64,000 nt of DNA from Lichenifustis flavocetrariae (GTDB lineage: Bacteria; Pseudomonadota; Alphaproteobacteria; Rhizobiales; Beijerinckiaceae): assembly GCF_026130545.1 (NCBI RefSeq), contig NZ_JAMOIM010000005.1, positions 1 through 64,000 on the forward strand. Reading direction: 5' to 3'. Both the position numbers and the translations under genes were made by a program. The notes under the pieces are model-generated. The model had not been told where the DNA came from and searched no databases. It saw nothing but the letters and a program-made list of their open reading frames with translations. This document shows positions 1 through 7,594 of this stretch, in pieces; positions within the stretch are counted from its first letter, which is position 1, and every line of letters starts with the position of its first letter.

Positions 1-181
1 GTATGCGGCCCAGCGCCTGGGACACGCTTTCCCGGTCCTGAGCCCGGCGCGTGCTTTGCTGGCCCGCATTCCCCTTGGTCCCAGCCCTTCGCTCCACCGG
101 CTCCGCCGCCGGTTGTCCGGCTTTGTTCGTCGGCTTCATCGCTACTATGGCGGGGTCTGACTTCTCGTGACCGTTCATCAT
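1..181 (-). CDS. ltrA: Group II intron maturase/reverse transcriptase, N-terminal fragment
   Basis: This is the first 60 codons of an intron-encoded reverse transcriptase/maturase; the rest lies beyond the left edge. The reading frame is open from an ATG-ATG pair preceded by a GGTGAGGAG ribosome binding site. It reads MMNGHEKSDP..., then a segment containing AEPVERRAGTKGNAGQ and RESVSQALGRI, which I recognise as the usual N-terminal leader of LtrA-type proteins of proteobacterial group II introns. No RT motif (such as YADD) is inside the window, so activity cannot be judged. The protein would splice and mobilise the intron that encodes it. Confidence 0.8.
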   Translation of the reverse strand, partial: MMNGHEKSDPAIVAMKPTNKAGQPAAEPVERRAGTKGNAGQQSTRRAQDRESVSQALGRI

Positions 182-537
182 CGGCTTCGGCTCCTCACCT
201 TCCCGATGCGGGCCGGCAGCAACGGGCTGTCGGTCGGACGCGAGATCTCCCGGTTCCCGTACAAGGAGCGTACACACATGCCAGGGTCTTCGACCACGCC
301 GGACCGGTGAGGCGCTCGCGCTGACGCGCCCCGCTGTATGGCCTTCCGCCTAATTAACGACGTCGGCGTCCGGGATATCTGGCTTTCGCGGCTCAATGGC
401 TGGCCTGTGTGCACCCCTGCCGACGCTTCACCGCCATCCTCGCGAATGACGATGCACGGCTCGGGGCCGATGTGGGTCGCTACGCCTTCATCGTGTCGGA
501 CTTGCACCGATTACTCCTTGCCGGTCTCCCGGCGCAC
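1..537 (-). mobile_element. Group II intron, 5' part (runs off the window)
   Basis: Read on the minus strand, the intron begins with GTGCGCC, matching the GUGYG 5' boundary consensus of group II introns. The following 350 bases are the structured 5' domain. They often give spurious peptide annotations such as the GVATHIGPEPC and GQPLSRES strings seen here in translation. The maturase frame opens about 356 bases inside. The 5' exon is the extreme tip of the neighbouring IS66-type element, just after a small hairpin (CCGCC/GGCGG). The 3' boundary and catalytic domain V are outside the window. Confidence 0.7.
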
Positions 538-575
538 TAACTACCCACCGCCTATTTCGGCGGGCGTATGCCGTT

Positions 576-1903
576 TCAGGCCAGGGTTGCGACGATGACG
601 TCGAAGGGGTTGGTGCCCTTGAGCCTGGCGGTGTCGATGGTCGTTTGAACTTCCGCTTCGGCCTCTGCGGCCCACATGGCGCGATAGCAATTCGTCACTT
701 TCCGCTGGATGACGCACGGGCGGAGTTTACGCTCTGACGTATTGTTGGTGACATCCACCTCGCCGGGAAATTGCAGAAGGTGAGAAGTTGATCTTTGGCG
801 CGCCCGATTTTGGCTTGTAACTTCTGTGCGAGATCGCACCCGGTCGTCGCGGCCAGAAGATCCGTGAGTTGCTGCTCCAGTTCCCGCTTTTTGCGCCCCA
901 GGGTCGAGGCCGCGAAACCCGTGATGGCCCGGGCGAGATCGAAGGCTTTTCCCAGCCAGAGTTTGAAGCGCAGGGGAATCGTCCGACCCATGCTCCAGCG
1001 CGAAAGCTGTATCACGGGCGAGATGCGCCAAGCAGGTCTGATGCCGCTCACCATGCGCCTGCTGGGCCGAGTAGCGATCCGAGATCCAGACCTTGGGCAC
1101 GTGGCCGGCCATCATCTCGTCCACGACGCGGGCGGCGCGGGAATAATCGGGCTGATGCACCACCGCGTCCTTGCAGTGGAACCCTCCGTGTGCCACATTA
1201 CCAAGCTTTGCTTGGCGTGGCCCCTGGCACACTCCGCCCAATGATACGAGTTCGTGCCCGCGATCCTGACGCCGGTCTCGTCACTGGCGACGATCCGGGC
1301 GCTGCGCAGAATGGCCTTCGCCTTATCGGCCTCGAGCTTGAACTTCGCGTGGGAGCGGATGAACATGTTCATCAACGCGCCTTCGCTGACGCTCAGGCCG
1401 AATGCATCGCGGAACATGCCGCGAAGACGCTCATAGGACAGCGCCTGGACGCTCTTGTAATAGATCGCCAGCGCATGGATGCGCGCTCCGAACGGCGTCG
1501 ATGTCGCCACCATGGGCGCCGGAGCTTTCGCATCGAGGCCGCAATGTCCGCATCGGCAGGCAAAACGCCGGTGGCGCACGACATGCGGTTTGACCACCGG
1601 AATGTCGACCTCGTCGTATTCGGCAATCAACTCCCGCTCGGCGTCTAACAAAAACGATCCGCCGCACCGCTCGCACGCGCTCGGCATGTGGTCTCGGACC
1701 TCATCGGGATTATTCGCCAGCAGGCGGTTGTGCGGCTCATGTCCGGGTTTCGCCCCGCCAGGGCGAGAGTTCTCGCGTTTCTCTTTCTTGTCCGTCGAAG
1801 GCGGCTTGGAGGACGTGCGTGACGTCTTGTCCGGCCGCTGGAGGTGGAGGACCAACTCGATCAACTGCTCTTTGCTCAGATGCTGCAAATCTTGGCGTTC
1901 CAT
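576..1903 (-). pseudogene. IS66-family transposase (TnpC), disrupted in three places
   Basis: The first frame starts with MERQDLQHLSKEQLIELV, then a zinc-finger-like CERCGG...CRCGHC segment and the first DDE aspartate in VASDETGVRI. The frame is then lost near position 1185 to 1235. A second frame carries the second aspartate (VWISDRYSAQQ). A third frame takes over near 990 (PLRFKLWLGKAFDLARA). The second frame resumes near 770 with the catalytic glutamate region (NNTSERKLRP) and ends in VATLA. The last two breaks fit single-base deletions; the first coincides with a short palindromic insertion. All three catalytic residues survive but sit in separate frames. Confidence 0.85.
1188..1232. repeat. 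45-base palindromic insertion inside the transposase gene
   Basis: The arms GTGTGCCA and TGGCACAC are perfect inverted repeats. An inner CCAAGC/GCTTGG pair forms a second stem. It lies exactly where the first transposase frame is lost. About 53 bases separate the codons that should be adjacent (tyrosine-histidine-tryptophan and the VVHQPDYSRAA block), which is not a multiple of three. This looks like a small hairpin or MITE-like insertion. Confidence 0.5.
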
Positions 1904-2010
1904 CCCCCTAGCGATTCAGACATCCGACCCCGGTGCAAGTGGCCATCTTCCAACCGCGAAGGGGGTGGGTAACTACGCTTCCGATAAGCGTCATTCCCGG
2001 AAGAGATCCG

Positions 2011-2048
2011 AAACGCAAAAGGCGCCCCCGGCCGAAGCCAGGGGCGCC
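2011..2048 (-). terminator. Intrinsic terminator of the minus-strand lysis cassette
   Basis: The stem GGCGCCCC/GGGGCGCC has an inner GGC/GCC pair around a CGAA loop. On the minus strand it is followed by TTTTGCGTTT. It lies about 55 bases beyond the stop of the last lysis-region gene and would end that operon. Confidence 0.75.
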
Positions 2049-2103
2049 AAGTGTTGTTGTTGCGGTTCACAGAGGATCTCACGCGATCCTTGCGCGAGGC
2101 TAG

Positions 2104-2583
2104 CTACAGCCCCTTCGCCCCCACGCTCACCACATCCGGAAACGGCACGTGCAGCCGCCACAAACCCCAGAGCCCGGGATAGAACGCCGTTTGCTGAACC
2201 GTGACCGTGTCGCTCAGCCTCACATAGGGTGGCAACGGAGCGCACATTCGTAGACGATAGGGCTCCGCCCTCGCCGCGACGGCATACCGGGTCATCCCCC
2301 AAGGCCGGCCACTGTCCATATCGAATGGAGCCGCGACCCCACCGGGCTCGCCATTGATCACCAGGAAGGCATCGAGATTGTCGGAGCCGATCGCCCGGAG
2401 CTTGGTGAATGTCCATGCCCAGCAAAGACGGCCGGCGGAGCGCTCGATGACTTCCACGGTCTGAACCGACCCGCGGACGGGAGCGTAGCGGTTTTCGAGC
2501 GCGGGGCCGGCAGGAATGGCCAGCATCGCGATGATGATGACGATTGAGAGCGCCGCGTAGGCGCGCCAGAACACCCGGCTCAT
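2104..2583 (-). CDS. Hypothetical membrane-anchored protein of the lysis region
   Basis: This is a 159-residue protein with one hydrophobic N-terminal segment (about residues 8-27, LSIVIIIAMLAIPAGPAL) that could be a signal anchor. The rest is probably periplasmic. I do not recognise the family. Its ATG overlaps the stop of the upstream small gene by four bases (ATGA), so it belongs to the same transcript, which ends at the hairpin just downstream. Position after a lysozyme and holin-like genes suggests a phage morphogenesis or lysis accessory role, which is inference. Confidence 0.6.
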   Translation of the reverse strand: MSRVFWRAYAALSIVIIIAMLAIPAGPALENRYAPVRGSVQTVEVIERSAGRLCWAWTFTKLRAIGSDNLDAFLVINGEPGGVAAPFDMDSGRPWGMTRYAVAARAEPYRLRMCAPLPPYVRLSDTVTVQQTAFYPGLWGLWRLHVPFPDVVSVGAKGL

Positions 2584-2942
2584 TCCTCACCTCTGCGCTT
2601 CTGAAGCACCTGGTTGATGCGCCGATCGAGCTTGGTGTCCATGCCGCGCACCTGGTGCTCGACGCCGCTCAGGCGTTGCGCCACGGGCTCGAACATGGCG
2701 GTCAGCAGCCGGGTCAGGCTCTGCTCAAGCCTGTCGATCGCGCCCGTCCGGACATAGTTGTTCGATGCGAAATCCTTATGGGCAGCGAGATCGGCTTCCG
2801 CCCTGGTGGCGCGGCCTTCGAGCACGTCGATCCGACGTGTGTGCCCGTTGGTAGCGGCGCGTAGCGTGAAATAGCCGCCGACCCCGCCGATCGCCGCGAG
2901 GACGACGGCGTTGACCGGCATGAGCATGGATTCCCAGTTCAT
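2580..2942 (-). CDS. Small membrane protein with coiled coil, spanin-like position
   Basis: Starting at the ATG that follows a GGAAAGG ribosome binding site, the product is 120 residues. It has a transmembrane helix near residues 7-28 (PVNAVVLAAIGGVGGYFTL). A charged heptad-rich region follows (RIDVLEGRATRAEADL..., IDRLEQSLTRLL..., MDTKLDRRINQVL). A single membrane span followed by a coiled coil, downstream of a lysozyme and a holin-like gene, is the layout of an inner-membrane spanin, but I cannot assign a named family. A longer version would start 36 bases upstream. Confidence 0.6.
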   Translation of the reverse strand: MNWESMLMPVNAVVLAAIGGVGGYFTLRAATNGHTRRIDVLEGRATRAEADLAAHKDFASNNYVRTGAIDRLEQSLTRLLTAMFEPVAQRLSGVEHQVRGMDTKLDRRINQVLQKRRGEE

Positions 2943-3044
2943 GGGAGCCTTTCCCGGCCGTCGTGCGGTGGCCGTCATCGAGAGAGAAACGAATAGGCCG
3001 GTCCGCGGGGGCGCTGCGGGCAGGCCTTTGTGTTTGAGAGTGCG

Positions 3045-3362
3045 CTATCGTCCGGCGCAGCGCGCCAGGGCCGGGTCTTCCGGCTGGCCGCTTCGGACGA
3101 GCCCGGCGTCGCGCAGCACGATGAGGGCGCCGATCAGCTTCAGGACGTCTTCGAGGACAATGGCCGGCGGGAAGAACAGCGCGACGAGGTCGAGGGCTGC
3201 CTCGGCGCCCGTGAGGATCGCTTCCTTGGTCTTGGCGGCCTGCAGCGCGGCAAGGGCCGCATGAACATCGACCAGGCACATCGCCTTCAGCGCGCCCTCG
3301 ATCCCGTCCGAGGTCAACGGCGTACTGGAGGGAGCCGCCGGTGCGTCACTGGCGCCGCTCAT
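3045..3362 (-). CDS. Hypothetical small hydrophobic phage-type protein
   Basis: This is a 105-residue product with a Ser/Pro/Ala-rich start (MSGASDAPAAPSS). A hydrophobic stretch (about residues 50-85, ALDLVALFFPPAIVLEDV and KLIGALIVL) could form one or two membrane segments. The chosen ATG sits one base after the previous gene's stop (TGAGATG), a re-initiation arrangement. No family is recognised. It lies between the holin-like and spanin-like genes in the lysis cassette. Confidence 0.55.
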   Translation of the reverse strand: MSGASDAPAAPSSTPLTSDGIEGALKAMCLVDVHAALAALQAAKTKEAILTGAEAALDLVALFFPPAIVLEDVLKLIGALIVLRDAGLVRSGQPEDPALARCAGR

Positions 3363-3363
3363 C

Positions 3364-3774
3364 TCAGGCGGCCGGCTGGGCCAGGGGCTGCGTCGCATAG
3401 ATCAGGCCTTGCACCGACGGATGCGTGTCGAAGCGTGCCAGCACCTTTTCGACGATGTCGCCGGCCTGGGTCATCAGGTCCGGAGCGTGCTTGGACGCGT
3501 AATCGACCGCCATGCCGACCAGGACGTTCTTGACGTCGATCGTCAGGGCCCCGTGGCTGGTGACGAGCGCGCCGCCCTTCTGCACCGCGAAGCCGATCGC
3601 GGCGTTCAGGACCTCATTCACGCGAGCCTGGAAGGTGGCGGCGTTCTTCTCGCCGAGGAACTTCACGATTTCGGGCCACACGGCCTTGAAGAGCAGGCTT
3701 GCGACACCGGTCAGGACGATGGGCCCAAGTTGATTGATGGCCGCCAGGGCGAAGGCGGTGAGGTCGACGGTCAT
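3364..3774 (-). CDS. Holin-like phage protein (LLH-type resemblance, tentative)
   Basis: The start is the ATG behind a strong AAAGGAG site. It overlaps the lysozyme's repaired stop by four bases (ATGA). The 136-residue product has one N-terminal hydrophobic segment (ALAAINQLGPIVLTGVASLL). A soluble helical C-terminus follows, with FQARVNEVLNAAIGFAVQKGG and a DVKNVLVGMAVDYASKHAP stretch, resembling the layout of LLH-superfamily holins. Position directly after the endolysin supports a holin role. The frame also reads upstream into the lysozyme because of an indel in that gene, giving a false 341-residue fusion. Confidence 0.55.
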   Translation of the reverse strand: MTVDLTAFALAAINQLGPIVLTGVASLLFKAVWPEIVKFLGEKNAATFQARVNEVLNAAIGFAVQKGGALVTSHGALTIDVKNVLVGMAVDYASKHAPDLMTQAGDIVEKVLARFDTHPSVQGLIYATQPLAQPAA

Positions 3775-4389
3775 GCGTGTGCTCCTTTGGGAAGGGGTGA
3801 AAACAGCGCGTCGATGAGGACGCGGAGGAACTGGCCGAGCGGGCCGGCTTGCGGCTGCGAGGGGGGCTTGGGCACGAGAGGGTGAGGCGAGCGGCTCGCG
3901 GCCGGGGGTATGGTCCGGGAGGGCGACGGGCGCCGCCGCGGCGAGCAGCAGGCCGCGCTTCTCGCAGGCAGCTATCCACGCACCCCAGCCCGCGCCGAAG
4001 CTCCGCCATGTCTTCCGCGACCTGCAGAAGGCGAGGCGCTCGGCTGAGATGGCGGCGATCTGAGCGGTGAGGGTTGCCTCGCGACGGGCGTCGACGAGCC
4101 AAGCCGCAGCCCGTGCCGGCCCGCTCATCACGCCGGCGTCGAACACCTCCTGACAGAGCGGCAGCGGCAGTCGGTCGAACCCCGGCGCGCGGCAGTATTC
4201 AGCCCAGTAGATGTCGGAGGCCTGCGCGAGCGTCAGGTTGCGAATGTCGAGATAAGGATGGCTGGCGGCCGCGATCCCGTATTTGGTGCCGCGCAACTCG
4301 CCTTTGCCGACGGCGCCGCCGGACCAATTGCCCGGATCCGCTTTCACCAAGGATAGGCCGCCCTCGTAGCGCAACGTGAACGGCAGCAC
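3771..4389 (-). pseudogene. GH108-type N-acetylmuramidase (phage endolysin), one-base frameshift
   Basis: The N-terminal half matches glycoside hydrolase family 108 endolysins. The catalytic glutamate is in RYEGG, followed by the DPGNWSGG calcium-loop-like segment, the GELRGTKYGIAA block and a C-terminal CEKRG region. It would cleave peptidoglycan at host lysis. At a run of six C (plus strand G at 3861-3866) the frame slips. Deleting one C restores a natural tail, QAGPLGQFLRVLIDALF...KGAHA, whose TGA overlaps the next gene's ATG. The intact protein would have about 205 residues. The start is GTG; the codons upstream (EAEFRTS) also look native, so the true start may be earlier. Either a sequencing error or real decay explains the indel. 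Confidence 0.7.
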
Positions 4390-4495
4390 GGACGTGCGGA
4401 ATTCGGCTTCGGTGGTCTTGACGAGCTCCGGGAAAAGAGCCGCCTCCGAAGGACGGCAGGTGCTATGGTCGGCGCGTAGCTCGAGGAGCCCGGCG

Positions 4496-4654
4496 ATGAG
4501 TCACGAGGACGAGATCAAGGCGCTGAAGGCCGAACTCGAATGCTTGCGAGAGCAGGCCTCGAACGTTCAGGGCGCCGGCGCGCTGAGCGCGAACACCGAG
4601 CGTCAGAGGGAGATCATCCGGAAGCTGGCGGACCTCGGCGCCCAACTCGGCTGA
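4496..4654 (+). CDS. Small coiled-coil protein (52 residues)
   Basis: The ATG after GGAGCCCGGCG opens a short frame beginning MSHEDEIKALKAELECLREQ and ending RKLADLGAQLG. Heptad-like spacing of Leu/Ala with Glu/Lys suggests a coiled coil. It is transcribed away from the lysozyme gene. No family is recognised. The charged, amphipathic composition is more protein-like than random readings of this GC-rich DNA, but the gene is unproven. Confidence 0.45.
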   Translation: MSHEDEIKALKAELECLREQASNVQGAGALSANTERQREIIRKLADLGAQLG

Positions 4655-4660
4655 CTGATC

Positions 4661-4738
4661 TCACGGCCAAGTGTGGAAGTTCAGGGCGAGCATCAGCCAC
4701 GTGGCGCAGGCGGCCACGGCCAGGAGAGCGGTTTTCAT
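4661..4738 (-). CDS. 25-residue membrane peptide
   Basis: A tiny frame, MKTALLAVAACATWLM then LALNFHTWP and TGA, starts 11 bases after the kinase-like gene and behind a GGAG site placed eight bases upstream of the ATG. It is almost entirely one hydrophobic helix with an N-terminal Lys. Such peptides in phage lysis regions can be pinholins, antiholins or toxin-like peptides. Function is unknown and the call rests on composition, ribosome binding site and tight spacing. Confidence 0.4.
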   Translation of the reverse strand: MKTALLAVAACATWLMLALNFHTWP

Positions 4739-4749
4739 GGTGTGCTCCG

Positions 4750-5228
4750 TCAGTCCGCGCGCGTGAGCGGGTCCATCAGGACCGGCACGCCATCCGCTCG
4801 CCTCATCCAATTCGAGGGCGCCATGTCCCACCGACCTGTCGGGAAGGCCTCCGCAGCGGCACGCAGCATGGCCGCGACGCCTGGATGATTGGCCGACACC
4901 AAATCAGCGAGGCGCAGCGGCTCGCGCTTCAATCCGTGACCATCGGCGAGCCAAGGCCGCGCCAGATCGGTCGGCCACAGCCGCTCGACGATCGCCACGA
5001 AGCCCTCGTAGTGGCCCGCATGCGCGAATAGCTGGCAGGAATGGACAACCGGCACATGGAGGCCCGGATGAGCCGAGCACCACGCGGCCCAGGCCGGCCA
5101 ACCGTCTTCGCCGTCAAACCCGACCTTCACCGCCCAAGGGTCATCGGGACGGGCCAAACGAGAGCTGCATCTCCGTGGCCAAGCAGCTCCTTGCCGAGCC
5201 GCGCAAGGCGTTCAGGGATCGTGCGCAT
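4750..5228 (-). pseudogene. Kinase-fold phage protein, one-base frameshift
   Basis: From an ATG, the first frame reads MRTIPERLARLGKELLGHGDAALV, with a glycine-rich loop. The next frame continues LARPDDPWAVKVGFDGEDGW (a VKV lysine of the N-lobe), VAIVERL (hinge glutamate), DMAPSN (catalytic-loop pattern DxxxxN) and VLMDPL (metal-binding Asp). This order is that of a reduced eukaryotic-like kinase or phosphotransferase fold of about 159 residues. Restoring one T in the short T run near 5157 joins the frames. Similar small kinase-like genes of unknown target occur in phage genomes. The substrate is unknown. Confidence 0.55.
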
Positions 5229-5242
5229 AGATCGGCTCGGGG

Positions 5243-5267
5243 CAAAGAAAAGCCCTCGGAAGAGGGC
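5243..5267 (-). terminator. Intrinsic terminator between gene fragment and kinase-like gene
   Basis: The stem GCCCTC/GAGGGC has a four-base loop and is followed on the minus strand by TTTTCTTTG. It lies just downstream of the 37-codon fragment and immediately upstream of the kinase-like gene, so that gene needs its own promoter. Confidence 0.6.
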
Positions 5268-5294
5268 CGGGACGGCTCAGTTCAGACGGGTCGC

Positions 5295-5408
5295 TCAGAG
5301 GGTATTCAGGTCTTCGTTCCGAGCCATGTTGTACCGGCGCAGCCCATCGCGCAGCAGCCGGTTGCCCGTGACGAGCGTCGGCAGAAGCGATTCGGCATCT
5401 ACGGTCAC
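5295..5408 (-). pseudogene. C-terminal fragment of an unknown phage gene
   Basis: A short frame reads VTVDAESLLPTLVTG then NRLLRDGLRRYNMARNED and stops after LNTL, followed by a terminator hairpin. The composition is protein-like, but an in-frame stop lies four codons upstream and no ribosome binding site is evident. It is best read as the tail of a deleted phage gene. The family is not recognised. Confidence 0.35.
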
Positions 5409-5531
5409 AAGCGGATCATCTCAAACTGTCAAAGACGCCGGACAAGCCCCAGGCCAGTTCGCTTCGATAGGCCCTAGGACTCGTAGTTTGACCGCAGCCA
5501 ACAGACACGCTGGCTCTTCGGAAGAGATTTC

Positions 5532-7079
5532 ATGAGATTGAAAAGCCTGGTTCTTGCAGCCGCGGTCGCCCTGCTTCCGGTCACGGCGCAGGCCGTTGAG
5601 GTCTATCCCGGATGTGGCGTGCCTTCGACCAAAGTGGGCGCTCACACCTTCTACGTTGATCCATTGCGAGGATCGGATTCCGGTGATGGATCATCCGCCA
5701 ACCCCTGGAAGACGCTTTCCACGATCCTCGGTGTCAGCAACAAATTCGTTTCATCGAAGGCCTGGTCGAATAAGACATCTTCCTACGCGGTCGTGAACCC
5801 GACCGGACCGATCAAGGCAGGTGACACTGTCCTGCTCAGGTCCGGCAACCACGGGAATCTGAAGATTCTCAATCTCTTCAATGATGATTTCATCACCGTG
5901 GCTGCAGCTCCCGGTGCGACCCCCGTGATCACGCAGCTTGCTATCACAAGCGCGGCCAAATGGGCCTTCCACGGCATTAAATTTCAAAGCCCCACCCAGC
6001 AGCCGATCCCATCGGATCTCTCGAAGAAGCCGTTGGACGCACTGGTCACCGTGGGAGGCGGCGACTACACTGGCGTCAGTCATGACTTCGTATTGTACGA
6101 CAATTCCTTTTCCACCACCGACGACACCGCCGGCTGGAGCAAAACGGACTGGGTCGCACAGCCAACCTTTATGCTCGCATCAGCTCTCGCAACCTGCTCA
6201 AGCTTCGTCGATAACCGATTCTACAACGCCTTCAATGCTCTCGGGCTTTTTAATTCGAGGCAAATCGCCTTGCAGAACTCCATCCGGTTCTTCGTGAACG
6301 ACGGCATCGATCTGACCGCAGGCGCCATTACCATCAAAGCGAATACGATCACGGACAACGTCAATTCGACATTGGATGGCTATCATGCCGATGGCATCCA
6401 AGGATGGTCGAATATCGTCAATGGTGTTCCGGCCACAAACAGCTATGTGACGATCGACGGCAATACGATCGTTAAGACGGGCGATGCTGCCGTGACCTAT
6501 ATGCAGGGCATTTCGTTCTTTGATGGACGGTGGGATCATTTATTCATCACAAACAATAAAATTATCACGAATACTGTTAATGGTATTGCCGTGTTTGGCG
6601 GGACAAACGTCCAGATCATTAACAATACCCTGGTCGCGTCGGGCACCGATAAAACCACTATCCTCAGGCTTCAGAATGCGAAGGACGGGACTTCGTCGGT
6701 GAATGTTACCGTGAGGAACAACATCTCTCCGTTCCTGGCGGTGGCCATCGCTGGCGTAACGGCCGACCACAACATCATCGCGGGCGGCCGGTATATCGAT
6801 CTTGTGAATGGCGTCGGTACAAACGTCACGACATCGAACATGACGAAGCGGAACATTCTCGTGAGTGACGTGTCGTCCCTCTTTGTCACCGTCAATGATG
6901 CCACAGCTACCTATGATCTCCGCCTGAAGGCGGGAAGCGCGGCTGTCGGGTTCGGCTCGTGGGCTGGTGCGCCAGCGACCGACATTGTGGGAAGAACCAG
7001 GGGGCCGGCCTACGATCTCGGCGCTTATGCATATCCCAAAGCTCAGGTCGCAGGGACCGGCTCGGCATCGGGCAATTGA
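5532..7079 (+). CDS. Secreted right-handed beta-helix protein (pectate-lyase-like fold)
   Basis: This 515-residue protein has a clear Sec signal peptide (MRLKSLVLAAAVALLPVTAQA). It opens with the TFYVDPLRGSDSGDGS and NPWKTLSTI motif that starts many parallel beta-helix polysaccharide-degrading or polysaccharide-binding proteins. Asn-rich rungs follow (TIKANTITDN, VTIDGNTIVKTG, FITNNKIITN, VQIINNTLVASG, VTVRNNISPF). The ATG follows a GGAAGAG site. The gene is noticeably richer in A+T than its neighbours (around 6530-6620), consistent with transfer. No catalytic residues can be assigned. It could be a lyase, a depolymerase or a cell-surface protein. Confidence 0.7.
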   Translation: MRLKSLVLAAAVALLPVTAQAVEVYPGCGVPSTKVGAHTFYVDPLRGSDSGDGSSANPWKTLSTILGVSNKFVSSKAWSNKTSSYAVVNPTGPIKAGDTVLLRSGNHGNLKILNLFNDDFITVAAAPGATPVITQLAITSAAKWAFHGIKFQSPTQQPIPSDLSKKPLDALVTVGGGDYTGVSHDFVLYDNSFSTTDDTAGWSKTDWVAQPTFMLASALATCSSFVDNRFYNAFNALGLFNSRQIALQNSIRFFVNDGIDLTAGAITIKANTITDNVNSTLDGYHADGIQGWSNIVNGVPATNSYVTIDGNTIVKTGDAAVTYMQGISFFDGRWDHLFITNNKIITNTVNGIAVFGGTNVQIINNTLVASGTDKTTILRLQNAKDGTSSVNVTVRNNISPFLAVAIAGVTADHNIIAGGRYIDLVNGVGTNVTTSNMTKRNILVSDVSSLFVTVNDATATYDLRLKAGSAAVGFGSWAGAPATDIVGRTRGPAYDLGAYAYPKAQVAGTGSASGN

Positions 7080-7186
7080 TTGAGACACCAGCGCTCATCT
7101 GATCCGGATGGGGCACGCACTCCGCCAGCTTGACCAATGCTTGACTTGGCCGAGCGACCGACGGCAAGCGTTGATGGTCTCGCTCC

Positions 7187-7453
7187 TCAGATCGCCGCCT
7201 GCACGTTTGCTTCTAGCAACCCCAGAGCGACATCAAGTCCGGCCAAGATCTCCGTATTTGTGACGAGATCGCTCATAACGATCGCGCTGGCCTTCGAGGT
7301 CAGAGCGTAGCATTGCGTGCTGATCTTGCCGGCGTAGGTCAGCTGGACCTGTTTGATGGCGTGGATCTGGTCGGTGAGGGACGGCGCCGGAACGGCCGCC
7401 GATGCCGCCGTGATCGAGGATGCAGTCGTGCTGGCGGCAGTCGTGGTTGTCAT
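7187..7453 (-). CDS. Hypothetical small Ala/Thr/Ser-rich protein
   Basis: Starting at the ATG behind a GAAGG site, the 88-residue product has a low-complexity head (MTTTTAASTTASSITAAS). A helical region of normal composition follows (DQIHAIKQVQLTYAGKI... and NTEILAGLDVALGLLEANV). No family is recognised. It faces the beta-helix gene convergently and the VPLPA-type gene divergently. Confidence 0.5.
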   Translation of the reverse strand: MTTTTAASTTASSITAASAAVPAPSLTDQIHAIKQVQLTYAGKISTQCYALTSKASAIVMSDLVTNTEILAGLDVALGLLEANVQAAI

Positions 7454-7594
7454 CGCGTGAGCCTTCGATTTCGGGGGAAAAAAGGGGCGCAGCCGGCCGA
7501 CCTGCACTGCGACAAATTGGCATAAAACTGTATGGTATATGAGAGCTCGATCGGAACCGAGCCGCAGCCTAGCCTATGAATTGCGGAGAATGTT

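Larger units (their letters stand above)
538..1976 (-). mobile_element. IS66-family insertion sequence (ISBst12-like layout), degenerate
   Basis: One transposase-like gene fills the element and no tnpA or tnpB accessory frames are visible, as in the ISBst12 subgroup of IS66. The outer ends are imperfect inverted repeats: read outward, both ends contain GGTGGGTA followed by ACTAC on the right and GTTA on the left. The left tip is interrupted by the group II intron, so the target duplication cannot be checked. The transposase is broken, so the copy is probably immobile on its own. Confidence 0.75.

Noticed and set aside
178-507. 109-codon protein gene within the group II intron
   Set aside because: This is the structured 5' region of the intron, which is often mis-annotated as a conserved hypothetical protein.
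3364-4389. Single 341-residue lysozyme-holin fusion protein
   Set aside because: The joining segment has unnatural composition, an internal ATG has a strong ribosome binding site, and removing one C from a C6 run gives a natural lysozyme tail with an ATGA overlap.
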